64,000 bases of DNA from Roseovarius pelagicus (GCF_025639885.1 NZ_CP106738.1:1984001-2048000); one strand, 5' to 3'; positions 54,426-63,609 are shown, counted from the first letter of the stretch. Translations and numbers: made by a program. Notes: generated by a model not told the origin, from the sequence alone.

Positions 54426-55475
54426 TCAGAGGCCTTTCATCGCATCATTGTAAGTATCTTGTGCCCGTTTCCAGACGCCAGCATCCAGATTGCCCAGTGT
54501 TTTCAGCGAGGGCAAGAGTTGAGCCGCATAATCTGTCGAGGATTCGACCGGCAAGAGCGAAGGCAGGTTGTCGATTGCCATCACATCCATCGGCGGCGTG
54601 TCATGGACGCGCGTGGCCGGCGCGGCCCAATCTGTGGCCGCCGAATAGATCGGCACCGGATTGTAATCACTGTCCGGGTCGCAAGCGACATCGCCAACGA
54701 CACTAAGGCGGCGGTCGGCACCCAGCGCCGATTGCGGCACAAAAACCGGCGTGCCGGGGCGTGCGAAAATACAGTTGAGAAAGATATCATGCGACAGAAT
54801 TTCCGGAAATGGTCCGCCGGTCGCTGTTTCAGCCATATCCCAGCGGGTCGGGTCGATTCCCATCGCCGTACACAGATCAGCCGCCCCCGCGCCAACGCGC
54901 CCCAATGCGCCGATGATGATGGCTCTGGGCGCATCGCACCCGTCCAGATCGCGCGCCAGATCGGCCAGCAGCGCGTCTTTGTCAGCGTAGGTGCTGACCG
55001 CCGGACAGATCCCGCCCGCCTGTTGCGCGGCCCAGCTTTTTAGCGCGACAGCGGCACCCGCGTAGCCCGCCCAGTATCCAAAGGCGGCAACACGGCGGCC
55101 ATCTTCGTCCACGAGGTATTCCAGATCATAGAGCGTGCCGCCGCCCGCCTTGAACCGCTCCAGCAGGGCGCGGCCGGAATGCTGCCCTTTGAAGGCGTGG
55201 CCGAACATGATGTGGCGATGCGGCAGGGGGGTGCCGTCCTCTGGCAACTCCTTCAACCCGAAAATGATCGCGTCACGCGGCGCATCGGGCCAACTGTTTT
55301 CCGGCGCGATGGCGCAGCCCGCCGCCACATAGCCCTCCAGCGGGATCGCGCGTACGCTACTCTGCTCGACCGTGACCCGGATGCCAGCGGCGATCAGTTC
55401 GGCCGCGCCCTCTGGCGTCAGCGGCGTGCGTTCCTCGAACGGGCGCTGCTCGGCCCGGACCCATAGATGTGTCAT
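54426..55475 (-). CDS. saccharopine dehydrogenase, lysine-forming type (LYS1-like)
   Basis: A 349-residue enzyme of the alanine-dehydrogenase/LYS1 fold. The start LWVRAEQRPFEERTPLTPEGA and MFGHAFKGQHSG are LYS1 signatures; the active-site Lys-His pair (K and H of these segments) is present, and IIIGALGRVGAGA is the NAD loop. It joins lysine and 2-oxoglutarate into saccharopine (or the reverse). Coupled to the LYS9-like gene, the likely direction is lysine catabolism to 2-aminoadipate. Confidence 0.91.
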   Translation of the reverse strand: MTHLWVRAEQRPFEERTPLTPEGAAELIAAGIRVTVEQSSVRAIPLEGYVAAGCAIAPENSWPDAPRDAIIFGLKELPEDGTPLPHRHIMFGHAFKGQHSGRALLERFKAGGGTLYDLEYLVDEDGRRVAAFGYWAGYAGAAVALKSWAAQQAGGICPAVSTYADKDALLADLARDLDGCDAPRAIIIGALGRVGAGAADLCTAMGIDPTRWDMAETATGGPFPEILSHDIFLNCIFARPGTPVFVPQSALGADRRLSVVGDVACDPDSDYNPVPIYSAATDWAAPATRVHDTPPMDVMAIDNLPSLLPVESSTDYAAQLLPSLKTLGNLDAGVWKRAQDTYNDAMKGL

Positions 55476-55486
55476 TCGTTGTCCCT

Positions 55487-56101
55487 CTACAGCATACCGG
55501 CGGCGCGTACAGATTTCACCGAGGCGCGCTCTTCCATCGCGGCGAGAAAGGCCCGGATTTTAGGGAAGGGCGCGGTATCGACGCCGTCGCCTTCGAGCCA
55601 GTGGCACAGCATAAAGAGATATGGATCGGCAACTGTCAGCGCCGCGCCGTTCACCAACGGGCCGCGCAGGCAGTGGTCCTCGACATAACGCGCGCAGGCG
55701 GTCATCGTCTCGGGCACTTTGGCCGCCATATCCGCATGGCTGCTGGCCTCGTTCGCCCAGCGTGCGCCGCGCATCTTGTGCGCGTGGTTGGGATGCATCG
55801 TGCTGGCCAGATAATACATCACGGCACGCACATGCGCAGCCTCCAGCGGATCGGTGGGCATCAGCCCCGCATCCGGTGCCGTAGCCGCGATATATTCCAG
55901 AATCGCCCCAGTTTCGGTCAGCAATGTGCCATCCAGATCGAGCACGGGTACCCGGCCTTTGGGGTTGATCGCGTGGTAGGCCGGTTTGGTCTGTTCGCCT
56001 GCTGCGAAATCGACAGGTCGCGGGGTGAACTCTTTCCCCGCCTCGTACAGGGCGATGGCAGAGGCAATCGAGATCGTGCCTTTGGCGTAATACAGCTTCA
56101 T
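55487..56101 (-). CDS. glutathione S-transferase family protein
   Basis: A 204-residue GST. The N-terminal domain has KLYYAKGTISIASAIALYE, where the SIA segment supplies the beta-class style active site, plus GRVPVLDLDG and LTETGAILEYIA. The helical domain includes NHAHKMRGARWA and LTVADPYLFML. ATG 56101 has AAAGGA 8 nt upstream. It differs in sequence from the GST at 51.6 kb. It is 11 bp upstream of the saccharopine pair and may be co-transcribed. Confidence 0.9.
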   Translation of the reverse strand: MKLYYAKGTISIASAIALYEAGKEFTPRPVDFAAGEQTKPAYHAINPKGRVPVLDLDGTLLTETGAILEYIAATAPDAGLMPTDPLEAAHVRAVMYYLASTMHPNHAHKMRGARWANEASSHADMAAKVPETMTACARYVEDHCLRGPLVNGAALTVADPYLFMLCHWLEGDGVDTAPFPKIRAFLAAMEERASVKSVRAAGML

Positions 56102-56132
56102 GGTGCAATCCTTTTGGCGTCGGGGAGCGGGG

Positions 56133-56784
56133 TTATATGAATGTGCGGGCATGAGCGCGGTCAGGCGCGTCAAGGTGAGGTGTGGCGTTGAACGTGGCCA
56201 GCATCAGGCGTTCGTGCACGTAGCTAAGCCGATGCAGCGAGCTGTTCATAGTTTGCAGCATGACATGGGCCATACCGGCATTGTCCAGCGTCAGAACGTG
56301 GCGCAGGACCATCCCGATCACGCCGCCCGATGTCACGACCAGAACGCGGCCATGTTGACCGCAGAGTTCCTCGATCAACCCGGTCACACGTCTATGAAAT
56401 CCGTCGAACGTTTCAGGCACCGCGTCCAGTCGCCCCGCCGCCCAGTGGTCAATCACTTCTGGCAGGTGGCGGGCAAATTCGCGCGCAGTGGTCGGGGCGG
56501 GGACGCCGTACTGACGTTCCATCGCCTGGGCCAGATCGAAATAGGTCAGTTCGTTCAGGCGTTCGTCCTGATGATCGGGCGTATAACCCATTGCACGGGC
56601 CGTGCCGACCTGCCGGTGCAGCGTGCCGGTCACGACGTGGTCAAAATGCGAGATCAGTCGTGCCCAGATGCGCGCCCAGCCATGCGGCCTGCTGATGGCC
56701 CAGATCAGACAGTCGGTCATAGGCTGCCTCGTCGGTGGCGGCGCTGTTGGCCTGCCCGTGCCGCACCAGAATGATCTCCGTCAC
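56133..56784 (-). pseudogene. histidine phosphatase (phosphoglycerate-mutase-like) gene, frameshifted
   Basis: Two frames join into one histidine phosphatase of about 216 residues. The first starts at GTG 56784 (GGAG 9 nt upstream), reads TEIILVRHGQANS with the catalytic RHG, and stops after GTTDLAF. The second continues DHVVTGTLHRQVGTARAMG to the end. The break is at a four-base A/T run (plus 56643-56646); removing one base restores the frame. The second catalytic His expected in a SHGG motif reads TSGG. This may be real decay or a sequencing indel; an intact protein would be a cytoplasmic phosphatase of unknown substrate. Confidence 0.8.
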
Positions 56785-56888
56785 GTTGCTGTTCTCCGAT
56801 CCTGTGGGATTGGGCCGCAAGTTAGCGAAGGGGGCAGAGAGGTTAAAGATGACTGCGAAAATATTTCGGCGCATCCACGCGATCAGTG

Positions 56889-56931
56889 TTCCGCCCACCC
56901 CGTCATGCCAACAGCACACGAGTGGGCGGAA
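56889..56931. other. 10-bp inverted repeat after the PepSY gene
   Basis: Perfect arms 56889-56898 and 56922-56931 with a 23-nt spacer, 9 bp beyond the PepSY gene stop on the minus strand. The large loop and lack of a following T run make it a poor intrinsic terminator. It may fold at the mRNA end. Confidence 0.4.
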
Positions 56932-56939
56932 AAATGCGT

Positions 56940-58325
56940 TCAGGTCAGTGCCCGGCGCAGTCGTGGAAGCCGGGTCAGGATCAGCATATCCAGAGCCAGC
57001 ACGCTGAGCAGTGCGAGGCCCGCCATGGGAAACGCCATCGACACCGCCAGACCGACCAGAGCCGCCCCTTGCCATAGTGGCATTTCGCGTGGAAACGGCG
57101 GAGCAGCGAGGCGACCTGATCCGGCCGGGCGACGTTTCCACCACAGCACGACGGAACTGGCACACAAGAACAGGACCGACAGGCAAACTGCGGTGTTGGC
57201 CAGCACGCTCCACAAGCCCAGCGTACCCATATGCAGTGCGATGCCGACGGCCATTGCCTTGCCAAACCATGAATAATCAGCATAGCGCACATCGGCCAGA
57301 ATATTGCCCGTGAACTGATCCACATGCACGGTGCGATCTGACATCGGGTCAGTGCTGTCGGTGTTCATCGAATCGCGGTTGATGGTCCAGACAGCCGTAT
57401 CCGACGTTGGCACCGCCAGCTGATAGCGCCCGTCAAAGCCGATTTTGCGCGCCAGCGCATCAATGTTGTCGACCGCCGGGGACGTATTCACACCCGGTTG
57501 TCCGGCATCGCTACCAGACGCAGGCAGCGGGGTTTGCTCCAGCGCCCAAGGCACTTCGCGCCGATCATGGTTCATGCTGGCATGGATATCGTCGGACAGC
57601 GGTACGTTGTCCCATTTCTCAGCCGGGAACTGGCTCCAGGCCTGCACCATCTTTTCTCCCCAGATACCTGCCCATGAAAGGCCGGAAATGAGGAAGAACA
57701 CCAAAAACAACGATACCCAGATGCCGACGACGCCATGCAGCGATTTCCATAGATTGCGCCCCGCTGACACTGTCGGCACAAACGCGCGCCGCCATGCGCC
57801 GCCCCTAGGCCACCACATGTAGAGGCCGGTGGCAATCAGCACGAGCGCAAGCGAGGCAGCGGTTTCCAACAACCGGTCGCCCGTCACCCCAAGCATCAGA
57901 TCCGAGTGGATGTTATCGAAGAAATCGTACCATCCACTGCGGCGCGGAAACGTTTCAATCACCTGCGCGGTATAGGGATCAACCGCGACCATGATCGCAT
58001 CCCCGTCCGCATCGACCCGGAACAGAGCGGCGACATCTGCCGAGCGCGGGGCGACGTAGGTTTTCAGTGTTCCATCAGGAACGGCGGCAACCGCTGCCTC
58101 GGCCTGCACTGAAACGGCCATTGTGGTTTCTTGCGCGATGACTGGCGTATGCTCACCGTCGCGACCGTCAATCCATGCAATCCACAGCATCGACATGCCG
58201 GTAATCGCGAGAATGCTGAGAAACGGGATCGCAAACAGCCCCGCATAGAAATGCCAGCGCCATGCGGCGAAGTAGAGTTTGTTGGCACCTGTTGCTTCAG
58301 GTGCATTCGTATCGAGTGTAGTCAT
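56940..58325 (-). CDS. PepSY-associated TM helix domain protein
   Basis: A 461-residue inner-membrane protein of the PepSY-TM family, often linked to ferric siderophore or flavin-dependent metal reduction. TM1 is near 23-47, then a periplasmic PepSY region (TLKTYVAPRSADVAALFRV), TM2-3 around 152-175 and 200-225, a second PepSY domain (about 285-345) and C-terminal TM helices. His residues in WRWHFYAGLFA, DFFDNIHSDLM and KSLHGVVGIW could hold haem. ATG 58325 is preferred; an upstream in-frame ATG adds 35 unlikely residues. It follows a small exported-protein gene by 64 bp. Confidence 0.86.
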   Translation of the reverse strand: MTTLDTNAPEATGANKLYFAAWRWHFYAGLFAIPFLSILAITGMSMLWIAWIDGRDGEHTPVIAQETTMAVSVQAEAAVAAVPDGTLKTYVAPRSADVAALFRVDADGDAIMVAVDPYTAQVIETFPRRSGWYDFFDNIHSDLMLGVTGDRLLETAASLALVLIATGLYMWWPRGGAWRRAFVPTVSAGRNLWKSLHGVVGIWVSLFLVFFLISGLSWAGIWGEKMVQAWSQFPAEKWDNVPLSDDIHASMNHDRREVPWALEQTPLPASGSDAGQPGVNTSPAVDNIDALARKIGFDGRYQLAVPTSDTAVWTINRDSMNTDSTDPMSDRTVHVDQFTGNILADVRYADYSWFGKAMAVGIALHMGTLGLWSVLANTAVCLSVLFLCASSVVLWWKRRPAGSGRLAAPPFPREMPLWQGAALVGLAVSMAFPMAGLALLSVLALDMLILTRLPRLRRALT

Positions 58326-58389
58326 GGGAAAATCCAAGCCTTTGATGGCCCGCAAATGCGGGCTGATAAATCTGAATAGTGACGTCAGA

Positions 58390-58752
58390 TCAGGCGTGGG
58401 GCGGCGCGCGGCTGCGTTGATTGGAATCAAGCGGTTTGGCGTGATGACGCAACAAGGCCAAATGGCGCATTTGCGAGATTGCCACAGGCAGGTGCCGTGA
58501 GGGACCGGGCGCGATAACGGGTGTCATCATCGTATCCACCAGCCGACATGCCTCGCAGTCGGGGCCATTGCCAAATGTGTCGTCCAAAGTGCCACAGATC
58601 CCTTCCAGACTACCCGCGATCTGCAGATAGGCCTCAAGATCGGGAGAATTCTGTGTCTGGGCCGTCTTGTGCGCGAACCCTACCGCCGTCAGGGCGACGG
58701 TCAGCACAGATACGATCATCAGGCGCATGGATATGGAATACATACGTTTCAC
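58390..58752 (-). CDS. small exported protein with CxxC-like cysteines
   Basis: A 120-residue protein with a signal peptide (hydrophobic core LMIVSVLTVALTAVGFA, cleavage about residue 27). Three cysteines cluster in GICGTLDD and PDCEACRLVD, and His residues are frequent later. It precedes the PepSY membrane protein gene on the same strand, as small cysteine-bearing periplasmic proteins often do in metal-related loci. A metal-binding or electron-transfer partner role is inference. No characterised family is recognised. Confidence 0.68.
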   Translation of the reverse strand: MKRMYSISMRLMIVSVLTVALTAVGFAHKTAQTQNSPDLEAYLQIAGSLEGICGTLDDTFGNGPDCEACRLVDTMMTPVIAPGPSRHLPVAISQMRHLALLRHHAKPLDSNQRSRAPPHA

Positions 58753-58925
58753 AGCGCTACCGATACGTCATGGCAGGCGCCCTCGCCAGAGAAATTTTCG
58801 CCTCGTTTTCCTCGACGGCCCATTGGGGTATGGCGCAAAGCTGCGGGCAGGTGTCGGGATTGGCAGCCTTTCTTTTTGGCAGGCATGATCTAATCTGGGG
58901 CAACATCTACGAAAGAGGCCCGTGC

Positions 58926-61688
58926 ATGTCCGATACCATCCGATTCACGCTCGACGGTACAGAGGTCGAGGCTGCGGCAGGTCAGACCATCTGGGAGGTC
59001 GCCAATGGCCGCGGTCTGGTGATCCCGCATCTGTGCCACAAGCCCGCGCCGGGGTATCGCCCCGATGGCAACTGTCGCGCCTGCATGGTCGAGATCGAAG
59101 GCGAGCGTGTACTGGCCGCGTCGTGCATCCGCGAGCCTGCCGATGGCATGGTCGTCACCACGAATTCCGCCCGAGCCGAGGCAGCGCGCAAGATGGTCGT
59201 GGAAATGCTGGTCGCGGACCAACCCGCGCAGGATGTGGCCCACGACAAATCCAGCCACCTTTGGGACATGGCCGAAATGCAAGGCGTATCCGAGAGCCGC
59301 TTTCCCAAGCTGGAAGAGGGACGCATTCCGCTGCTGGATGACAGCCATGTAGCGATGTCGGTCAATCTGGACGCTTGCATCCAGTGCGGGCTGTGCGTGC
59401 GGGCATGCCGCGAGGTGCAAGTCAACGACGTGATCGGCATGGCCGGGCGCGGACATGACAGCTATCCCACGTTCGACTTTGCGGATCCGATGGGGGCCAG
59501 CACTTGTGTAGCCTGCGGCGAATGTGTGCAGGCCTGCCCCACCGGTGCGCTGATGCCCGCCACTGTGGTGGACGACAACCAAGTTGGCGACCGCGCTGAT
59601 TACGACAGCGAAACCAAGAGCATCTGCCCATTCTGCGGCGTTGGTTGCCAGATTTCGCTAAAGGTAAAAGACGGTAAGGTGAAATATGTCGAGGGGATCA
59701 ACGGCCCTGCAAACGAGGGAAGGCTGTGCGTCAAGGGACGGTTTGGGTTCGATTACATCCACCACCCGCATCGCCTGACCAAACCGATGATCCGACGCGA
59801 CGACGCGCCCGAAAAGGGATTGAACGTCGAACCGGGCAACTGGCAAGAATTCTTTCGCGAGGTCAGCTGGGACGAGGCGCTGGATTTCGCCGCCAACGGA
59901 CTAAAGGGCCGCGGACGCGAGGTCGCTGGTTTCGGCAGCGCCAAATGCACCAACGAAGAGGCGTATCTGTTTCAGAAGTTCATCCGCCAAGGCTTTGGCC
60001 ATAACAACGTCGACCACTGTACGCGGCTGTGCCATGCGTCTTCGGTCTTTGCACTGGTTGAAAACGTCGGCTCGGGCGGTGTCACCGCCACCTTCAATGA
60101 GATCGAGAATGCCGATGTGGCCATTATCATCGGTGCCAACCCGGTCGAGAACCACCCCGTCGCGGCCACCTATTTCAAGCAGTTCACCAAGCGCGGTGGC
60201 AAGCTGATCGTGATGGATCCGCGCGGCGTAGGCCTGCGCCGGTTCGCGACGCATATGCTGCAATTCCGGCCCGGCGCGGACGTCGCCATGCTGAACGCGA
60301 TCATGCACACGATCGTCGAAGAAAACCTGTACGACCAGCAATATATCGACGCCTACACCGAGAACTGGGAGGCGGAAAAAGCGCATCTCAAGGACTTCTC
60401 ACCCGAGAAAATGGCCGATCTCTGCGGCATCCCCGCCGAAACGTTGCGCGCGGTGGCACGTGATTTTGCCACGGCAAAATCCGGCATGATTTTCTGGGGG
60501 ATGGGCGTCAGTCAGCACATCCACGGCACCGATAACTCGCGCTGTCTGATCTCTTTGGCATTGATGTGTGGCCATGTCGGCCGTCCGGGCACCGGGCTAC
60601 ATCCATTGCGCGGCCAGAACAACGTGCAGGGTGCCAGCGATGCGGGCCTGATGCCGATGTTCCTGCCCGACTACCAGACCGTGACGGATGACAAAGTGCG
60701 CGCAGCATTCACCGGTGTCTGGGGATCGGATGATTTCAGCGCCGAGAAGGGACTGACCGTCACCGAAATCATGGATGCGGTCCATGATGGGGATATCAAG
60801 GCGATGTATATTCTGGGTGAAAACCCGGCGATGTCTGATCCGGACGTGGAACATGCGCGCGACGCGCTGGCCAAGCTGGATCATCTGGTGGTGCAAGATA
60901 TCTTTGTCACCGAAACGGCCAACTATGCCGATGTTATCCTGCCTGCCTCGACGCTGTATGAAAAAAACGGGACCGTATCGAACACCAACCGACAGGTGCA
61001 GATGGTGCGTCCCGCCGTACCGCCGCCGGGCGATGCGCGCGAGGACTGGACCATCCAGATCGAGCTGGCCAAGCGCTGCGGTCTGGACTGGCGCTATACG
61101 CACCCCTCCGAGGTCTATGCGGAAATGACCCTGAACATGGCGTCGCTCGACAACATCACCTGGGAGCGGCTGGAAAAAACCGCCGTCACCTATCCCAGTC
61201 TCAGCCCCGAGGACCCCGGTCAGGCCGTGGTGTTTGGCGATGGCTTCCCCCGGCCCGAAGGACGGGCCAAGTTCACGCCCGCCAACGTGATCGCGCCTGA
61301 CGATACGCCGGATGCGGAATACCCGATGATCCTGACCACGGGGCGGCAACTGGAACACTGGCACACCGGCTCAATGACCCGCCGGGCCAGCGTGCTGGAC
61401 GCGGTCGAACCGGAAGCGAATTGTTCGATGCATCCCGCCACCTTGCGCCAACTGGGTGTAGAACCGGGTGGCATGGTCCAGCTGACCACCAAGCGCGGCA
61501 CAATCACGGTCATGGCCCGCGCCGACCGGGCGATTGCACCTGACATGGTCTTCCTGCCCTTTGCTTATGTCGAGGCGGCAGCCAATATCCTGACCAACCC
61601 GGCGATTGATCCTTATGGCAAGATCCCCGAATTCAAATTCTCGGCGGTAAAAGTCGAGGCCGCTGATGCGCAGGTGGCTGCAGAGTAA
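58926..61688 (+). CDS. fdhA: molybdenum/tungsten formate dehydrogenase alpha subunit
   Basis: A 920-residue formate dehydrogenase catalytic subunit. A 2Fe-2S domain comes first (C37, C50, C53, C67), then two ferredoxin-type clusters (C151/154/157/161 and C194/197/200/204), then a fourth cluster and bis-MGD region (C234, C237, C241, C268). The active-site residue is Cys369 in HCTRLCHAS rather than selenocysteine. The Cys-bearing extra cluster motif found after the 2Fe-2S domain in FdsA is absent (no Cys at 70-150). ATG 58926 has AGAGG 7 nt upstream. No beta/gamma subunit or fdhD gene is adjacent. Confidence 0.92.
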   Translation: MSDTIRFTLDGTEVEAAAGQTIWEVANGRGLVIPHLCHKPAPGYRPDGNCRACMVEIEGERVLAASCIREPADGMVVTTNSARAEAARKMVVEMLVADQPAQDVAHDKSSHLWDMAEMQGVSESRFPKLEEGRIPLLDDSHVAMSVNLDACIQCGLCVRACREVQVNDVIGMAGRGHDSYPTFDFADPMGASTCVACGECVQACPTGALMPATVVDDNQVGDRADYDSETKSICPFCGVGCQISLKVKDGKVKYVEGINGPANEGRLCVKGRFGFDYIHHPHRLTKPMIRRDDAPEKGLNVEPGNWQEFFREVSWDEALDFAANGLKGRGREVAGFGSAKCTNEEAYLFQKFIRQGFGHNNVDHCTRLCHASSVFALVENVGSGGVTATFNEIENADVAIIIGANPVENHPVAATYFKQFTKRGGKLIVMDPRGVGLRRFATHMLQFRPGADVAMLNAIMHTIVEENLYDQQYIDAYTENWEAEKAHLKDFSPEKMADLCGIPAETLRAVARDFATAKSGMIFWGMGVSQHIHGTDNSRCLISLALMCGHVGRPGTGLHPLRGQNNVQGASDAGLMPMFLPDYQTVTDDKVRAAFTGVWGSDDFSAEKGLTVTEIMDAVHDGDIKAMYILGENPAMSDPDVEHARDALAKLDHLVVQDIFVTETANYADVILPASTLYEKNGTVSNTNRQVQMVRPAVPPPGDAREDWTIQIELAKRCGLDWRYTHPSEVYAEMTLNMASLDNITWERLEKTAVTYPSLSPEDPGQAVVFGDGFPRPEGRAKFTPANVIAPDDTPDAEYPMILTTGRQLEHWHTGSMTRRASVLDAVEPEANCSMHPATLRQLGVEPGGMVQLTTKRGTITVMARADRAIAPDMVFLPFAYVEAAANILTNPAIDPYGKIPEFKFSAVKVEAADAQVAAE

Positions 61689-61711
61689 CTCTGGGCGCGC
61701 GTCGCTTCGTG

Positions 61712-61751
61712 AAAAACAAAAAGCCCCCCGAAGATTGGCAGCTTCGGGGGG
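61712..61751. terminator. terminator between convergent fdhA and ompA-family genes
   Basis: A perfect 10-bp stem (61724-61733 with 61742-61751) and an 8-nt loop. On the minus strand it is followed by GC and a T-rich tail (TTTTTGTTTTT, 61722-61712), ending the OmpA-family gene. On the plus side only TT follows, but it may also stop fdhA transcripts. Confidence 0.85.
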
Positions 61752-61776
61752 TTGCGTGTTTGTGAGGCGGATAGCG

Positions 61777-63609
61777 TCAGTCCAGCAACCCGGTGATGTT
61801 GCGCACGGCGGCGCGGCGGTTCGCGCGTTCCGCGACCAGTGTGCTGACTTTCAGATCGCTTTCGCCATAGCCTTGGGTAATCAGGTTCTGGGGCGGTACG
61901 TCAAAATATTCGGTCAGCGCCAGCGCGACCGTTTCAGCCCGCCGGTCCGACAGGGCTAGGTTATAGCCCGCACCACCGACGGCATCTGTATGCCCTTCGA
62001 TCAAAAACACCACACGCGGGTTTTCCTCGATCATGCGGCGCATGGTGCCACCGAGGTCAGCCAGCGCCTGTGCTTCGCTGGGCTGGATCGCGGCGGAGCC
62101 AGTGGCGAAGGTGACAGCATCAAGTTCGATCTGCGGCGCAAGCGCGCGCACGCGTTTGTAATCGCGCACCTGACGCAGTGAGAAGCGGCGATCCACATCG
62201 GCCAGCATCACCTCTTGCAGCGCCCTTTGCAGTTCAGCCTCATCATCCAGCGCAACATTGCCGCTCTGCCGCGAGGCGATGGTTTCAACCGTAGGGAGGC
62301 GATCGAAATCAATCGGTTCGGCTGCTTGGGTGTCGTCGAACAAGACCACCTCGGCCCCGTCAGACGCACGGATCAGCGTGCGGCGCAACACAGTACCATC
62401 GCTGGCGCGCACAGTGATGATCTGGCTGCCATCATCGTAAGAGAGAGTGGAGCGGGTCGAGCCATCATTGAATGTCTGGGTGCTGACTTCGGCACCGGGG
62501 CGACGCAGTAATTCATCGTCGTTCTTGAGAACCCGCAATTCACCGTCGCGCTCGACCACGACACGGTCGCCGGAGTTCGACCTCACCTTGTCACCATTGG
62601 CCAGAACAGTGCCGACCACTGCGGCGCCAAGCCCCAGAAGCAGGGCTTTTTCAAAGTTCGACAGGCCACCGTCATCGCCACTCGGCGCAGGAGCGGCGGC
62701 AGTGGCCGCTTCCGGCTCACCCGTCACACTGGTGTCAAAATCTTCACTGCTGCGTCGCACATCCGATTCATTAACGGTTTGTGTCTCGACTTCGGCAGCT
62801 GCTTCGCTTTCAGCAGTGGCCTCTGCGGCGGCAGCAGATTGCGCCTCGCGCTGCTGGGCACGTTCCTGCCGCTCCGCATCGGTGAGCTGTTCGCCATCTG
62901 CCTCGCCTGCCGACTGCGTCTCGGTGGAGGCGTCGTCTGCGGTTGTTTGTTCGGCACCGGTTTCCTCAGCGGCAGCCTGTGCCTCTGCCGCAGCGGTGGC
63001 CTCATCAGCGTCGGTTGTCTCGGCAGCGGCCTGTGCTTCTGCCGCAGCGGCAGCCTCATCAGCGGCGGCTTTCTCGGCGGCGGCCTGCGCTTCTGCCGCA
63101 GCAGCGGCCTCATCGGCAGCGGCTTTCTCGGCAGCGGCTTGCGCTTCTGCCGCAGCAGCAGCCTCATCGGTAGCGGCTTTCTCGGCAGCGGCTTGTGCTT
63201 CTGCCGCAGCAGCGGCCTCATCAGCGGCAGCATTCTCGGCAGCGGCTTGTGCTTCCGCCGCAGCGGCAGCCTCATCAGCGGCGGCATTCTCGGCAGCGGC
63301 TTGCGCTTCTGCCGCAGCAGCGGCCTCATCAGCGGCGGCTTTCTCAGCAGCGGCCTGTGCTTCTGCCGCAGCGGCAGCCTCATCGGTGGCGGCTTTCTCG
63401 GCAGCGGCTTGCGCTTCTGCCGCAGCGGCAGCCTCATCCGCTGCCTTTTGGGCCTCTTCTGTTAATTCTTCTGCAGCTTGCACCAGTTCGTCGGCCCCCG
63501 TCACTTCGGCAACCCCCTCCAAGCTGGTCTGTGCGAGCACCGGTAACGGCTGCATCAGGCTTAGACACAAGACTGCTGCGGTGGAAGATTTTAATCTGGA
63601 GATATTCAT
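61777..63609 (-). CDS. OmpA-family protein with long Ala/Glu repeat region
   Basis: A 610-residue exported protein. The signal peptide covers about residues 1-26 (ending VLA). A repeat region (about 54-220) holds nine copies of AEAQAAAE at 18-residue spacing, predicted as a long charged helix or coiled coil. An acidic spacer, a hydrophobic segment (KALLLGLGAAVVGTVLA, about 315-335), a beta-rich stretch and a C-terminal OmpA peptidoglycan-binding domain follow (about 500-605; EGHTDAVG and ALSDRRAETV carry the binding Asp and Arg). It probably links the envelope to peptidoglycan through a long helical spacer. Confidence 0.88.
   Translation of the reverse strand: MNISRLKSSTAAVLCLSLMQPLPVLAQTSLEGVAEVTGADELVQAAEELTEEAQKAADEAAAAAEAQAAAEKAATDEAAAAAEAQAAAEKAAADEAAAAAEAQAAAENAAADEAAAAAEAQAAAENAAADEAAAAAEAQAAAEKAATDEAAAAAEAQAAAEKAAADEAAAAAEAQAAAEKAAADEAAAAAEAQAAAETTDADEATAAAEAQAAAEETGAEQTTADDASTETQSAGEADGEQLTDAERQERAQQREAQSAAAAEATAESEAAAEVETQTVNESDVRRSSEDFDTSVTGEPEAATAAAPAPSGDDGGLSNFEKALLLGLGAAVVGTVLANGDKVRSNSGDRVVVERDGELRVLKNDDELLRRPGAEVSTQTFNDGSTRSTLSYDDGSQIITVRASDGTVLRRTLIRASDGAEVVLFDDTQAAEPIDFDRLPTVETIASRQSGNVALDDEAELQRALQEVMLADVDRRFSLRQVRDYKRVRALAPQIELDAVTFATGSAAIQPSEAQALADLGGTMRRMIEENPRVVFLIEGHTDAVGGAGYNLALSDRRAETVALALTEYFDVPPQNLITQGYGESDLKVSTLVAERANRRAAVRNITGLLD
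62950..63450. repeat. 54-bp imperfect tandem repeats inside the OmpA-family gene
   Basis: About nine imperfect 54-bp units encode an 18-residue motif with invariant AEAQAAAE and a variable linker (EKAATDEA, EKAAADEA, ENAAADEA and others). Copies differ mainly at two or three positions, so the array looks expanded by slippage or unequal exchange and could vary in length between strains. Confidence 0.85.

Noticed and set aside
58521..58925. N-terminal extension of the formate dehydrogenase reading frame
   Set aside because: The extension overlaps the divergent small exported-protein gene, lacks conserved features, and the ATG at 58926 has a good ribosome site just before the 2Fe-2S domain.
62950..63450. 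CRISPR array
   Set aside because: The periodic repeats are coding, contiguous 54-bp units with no spacer pattern.
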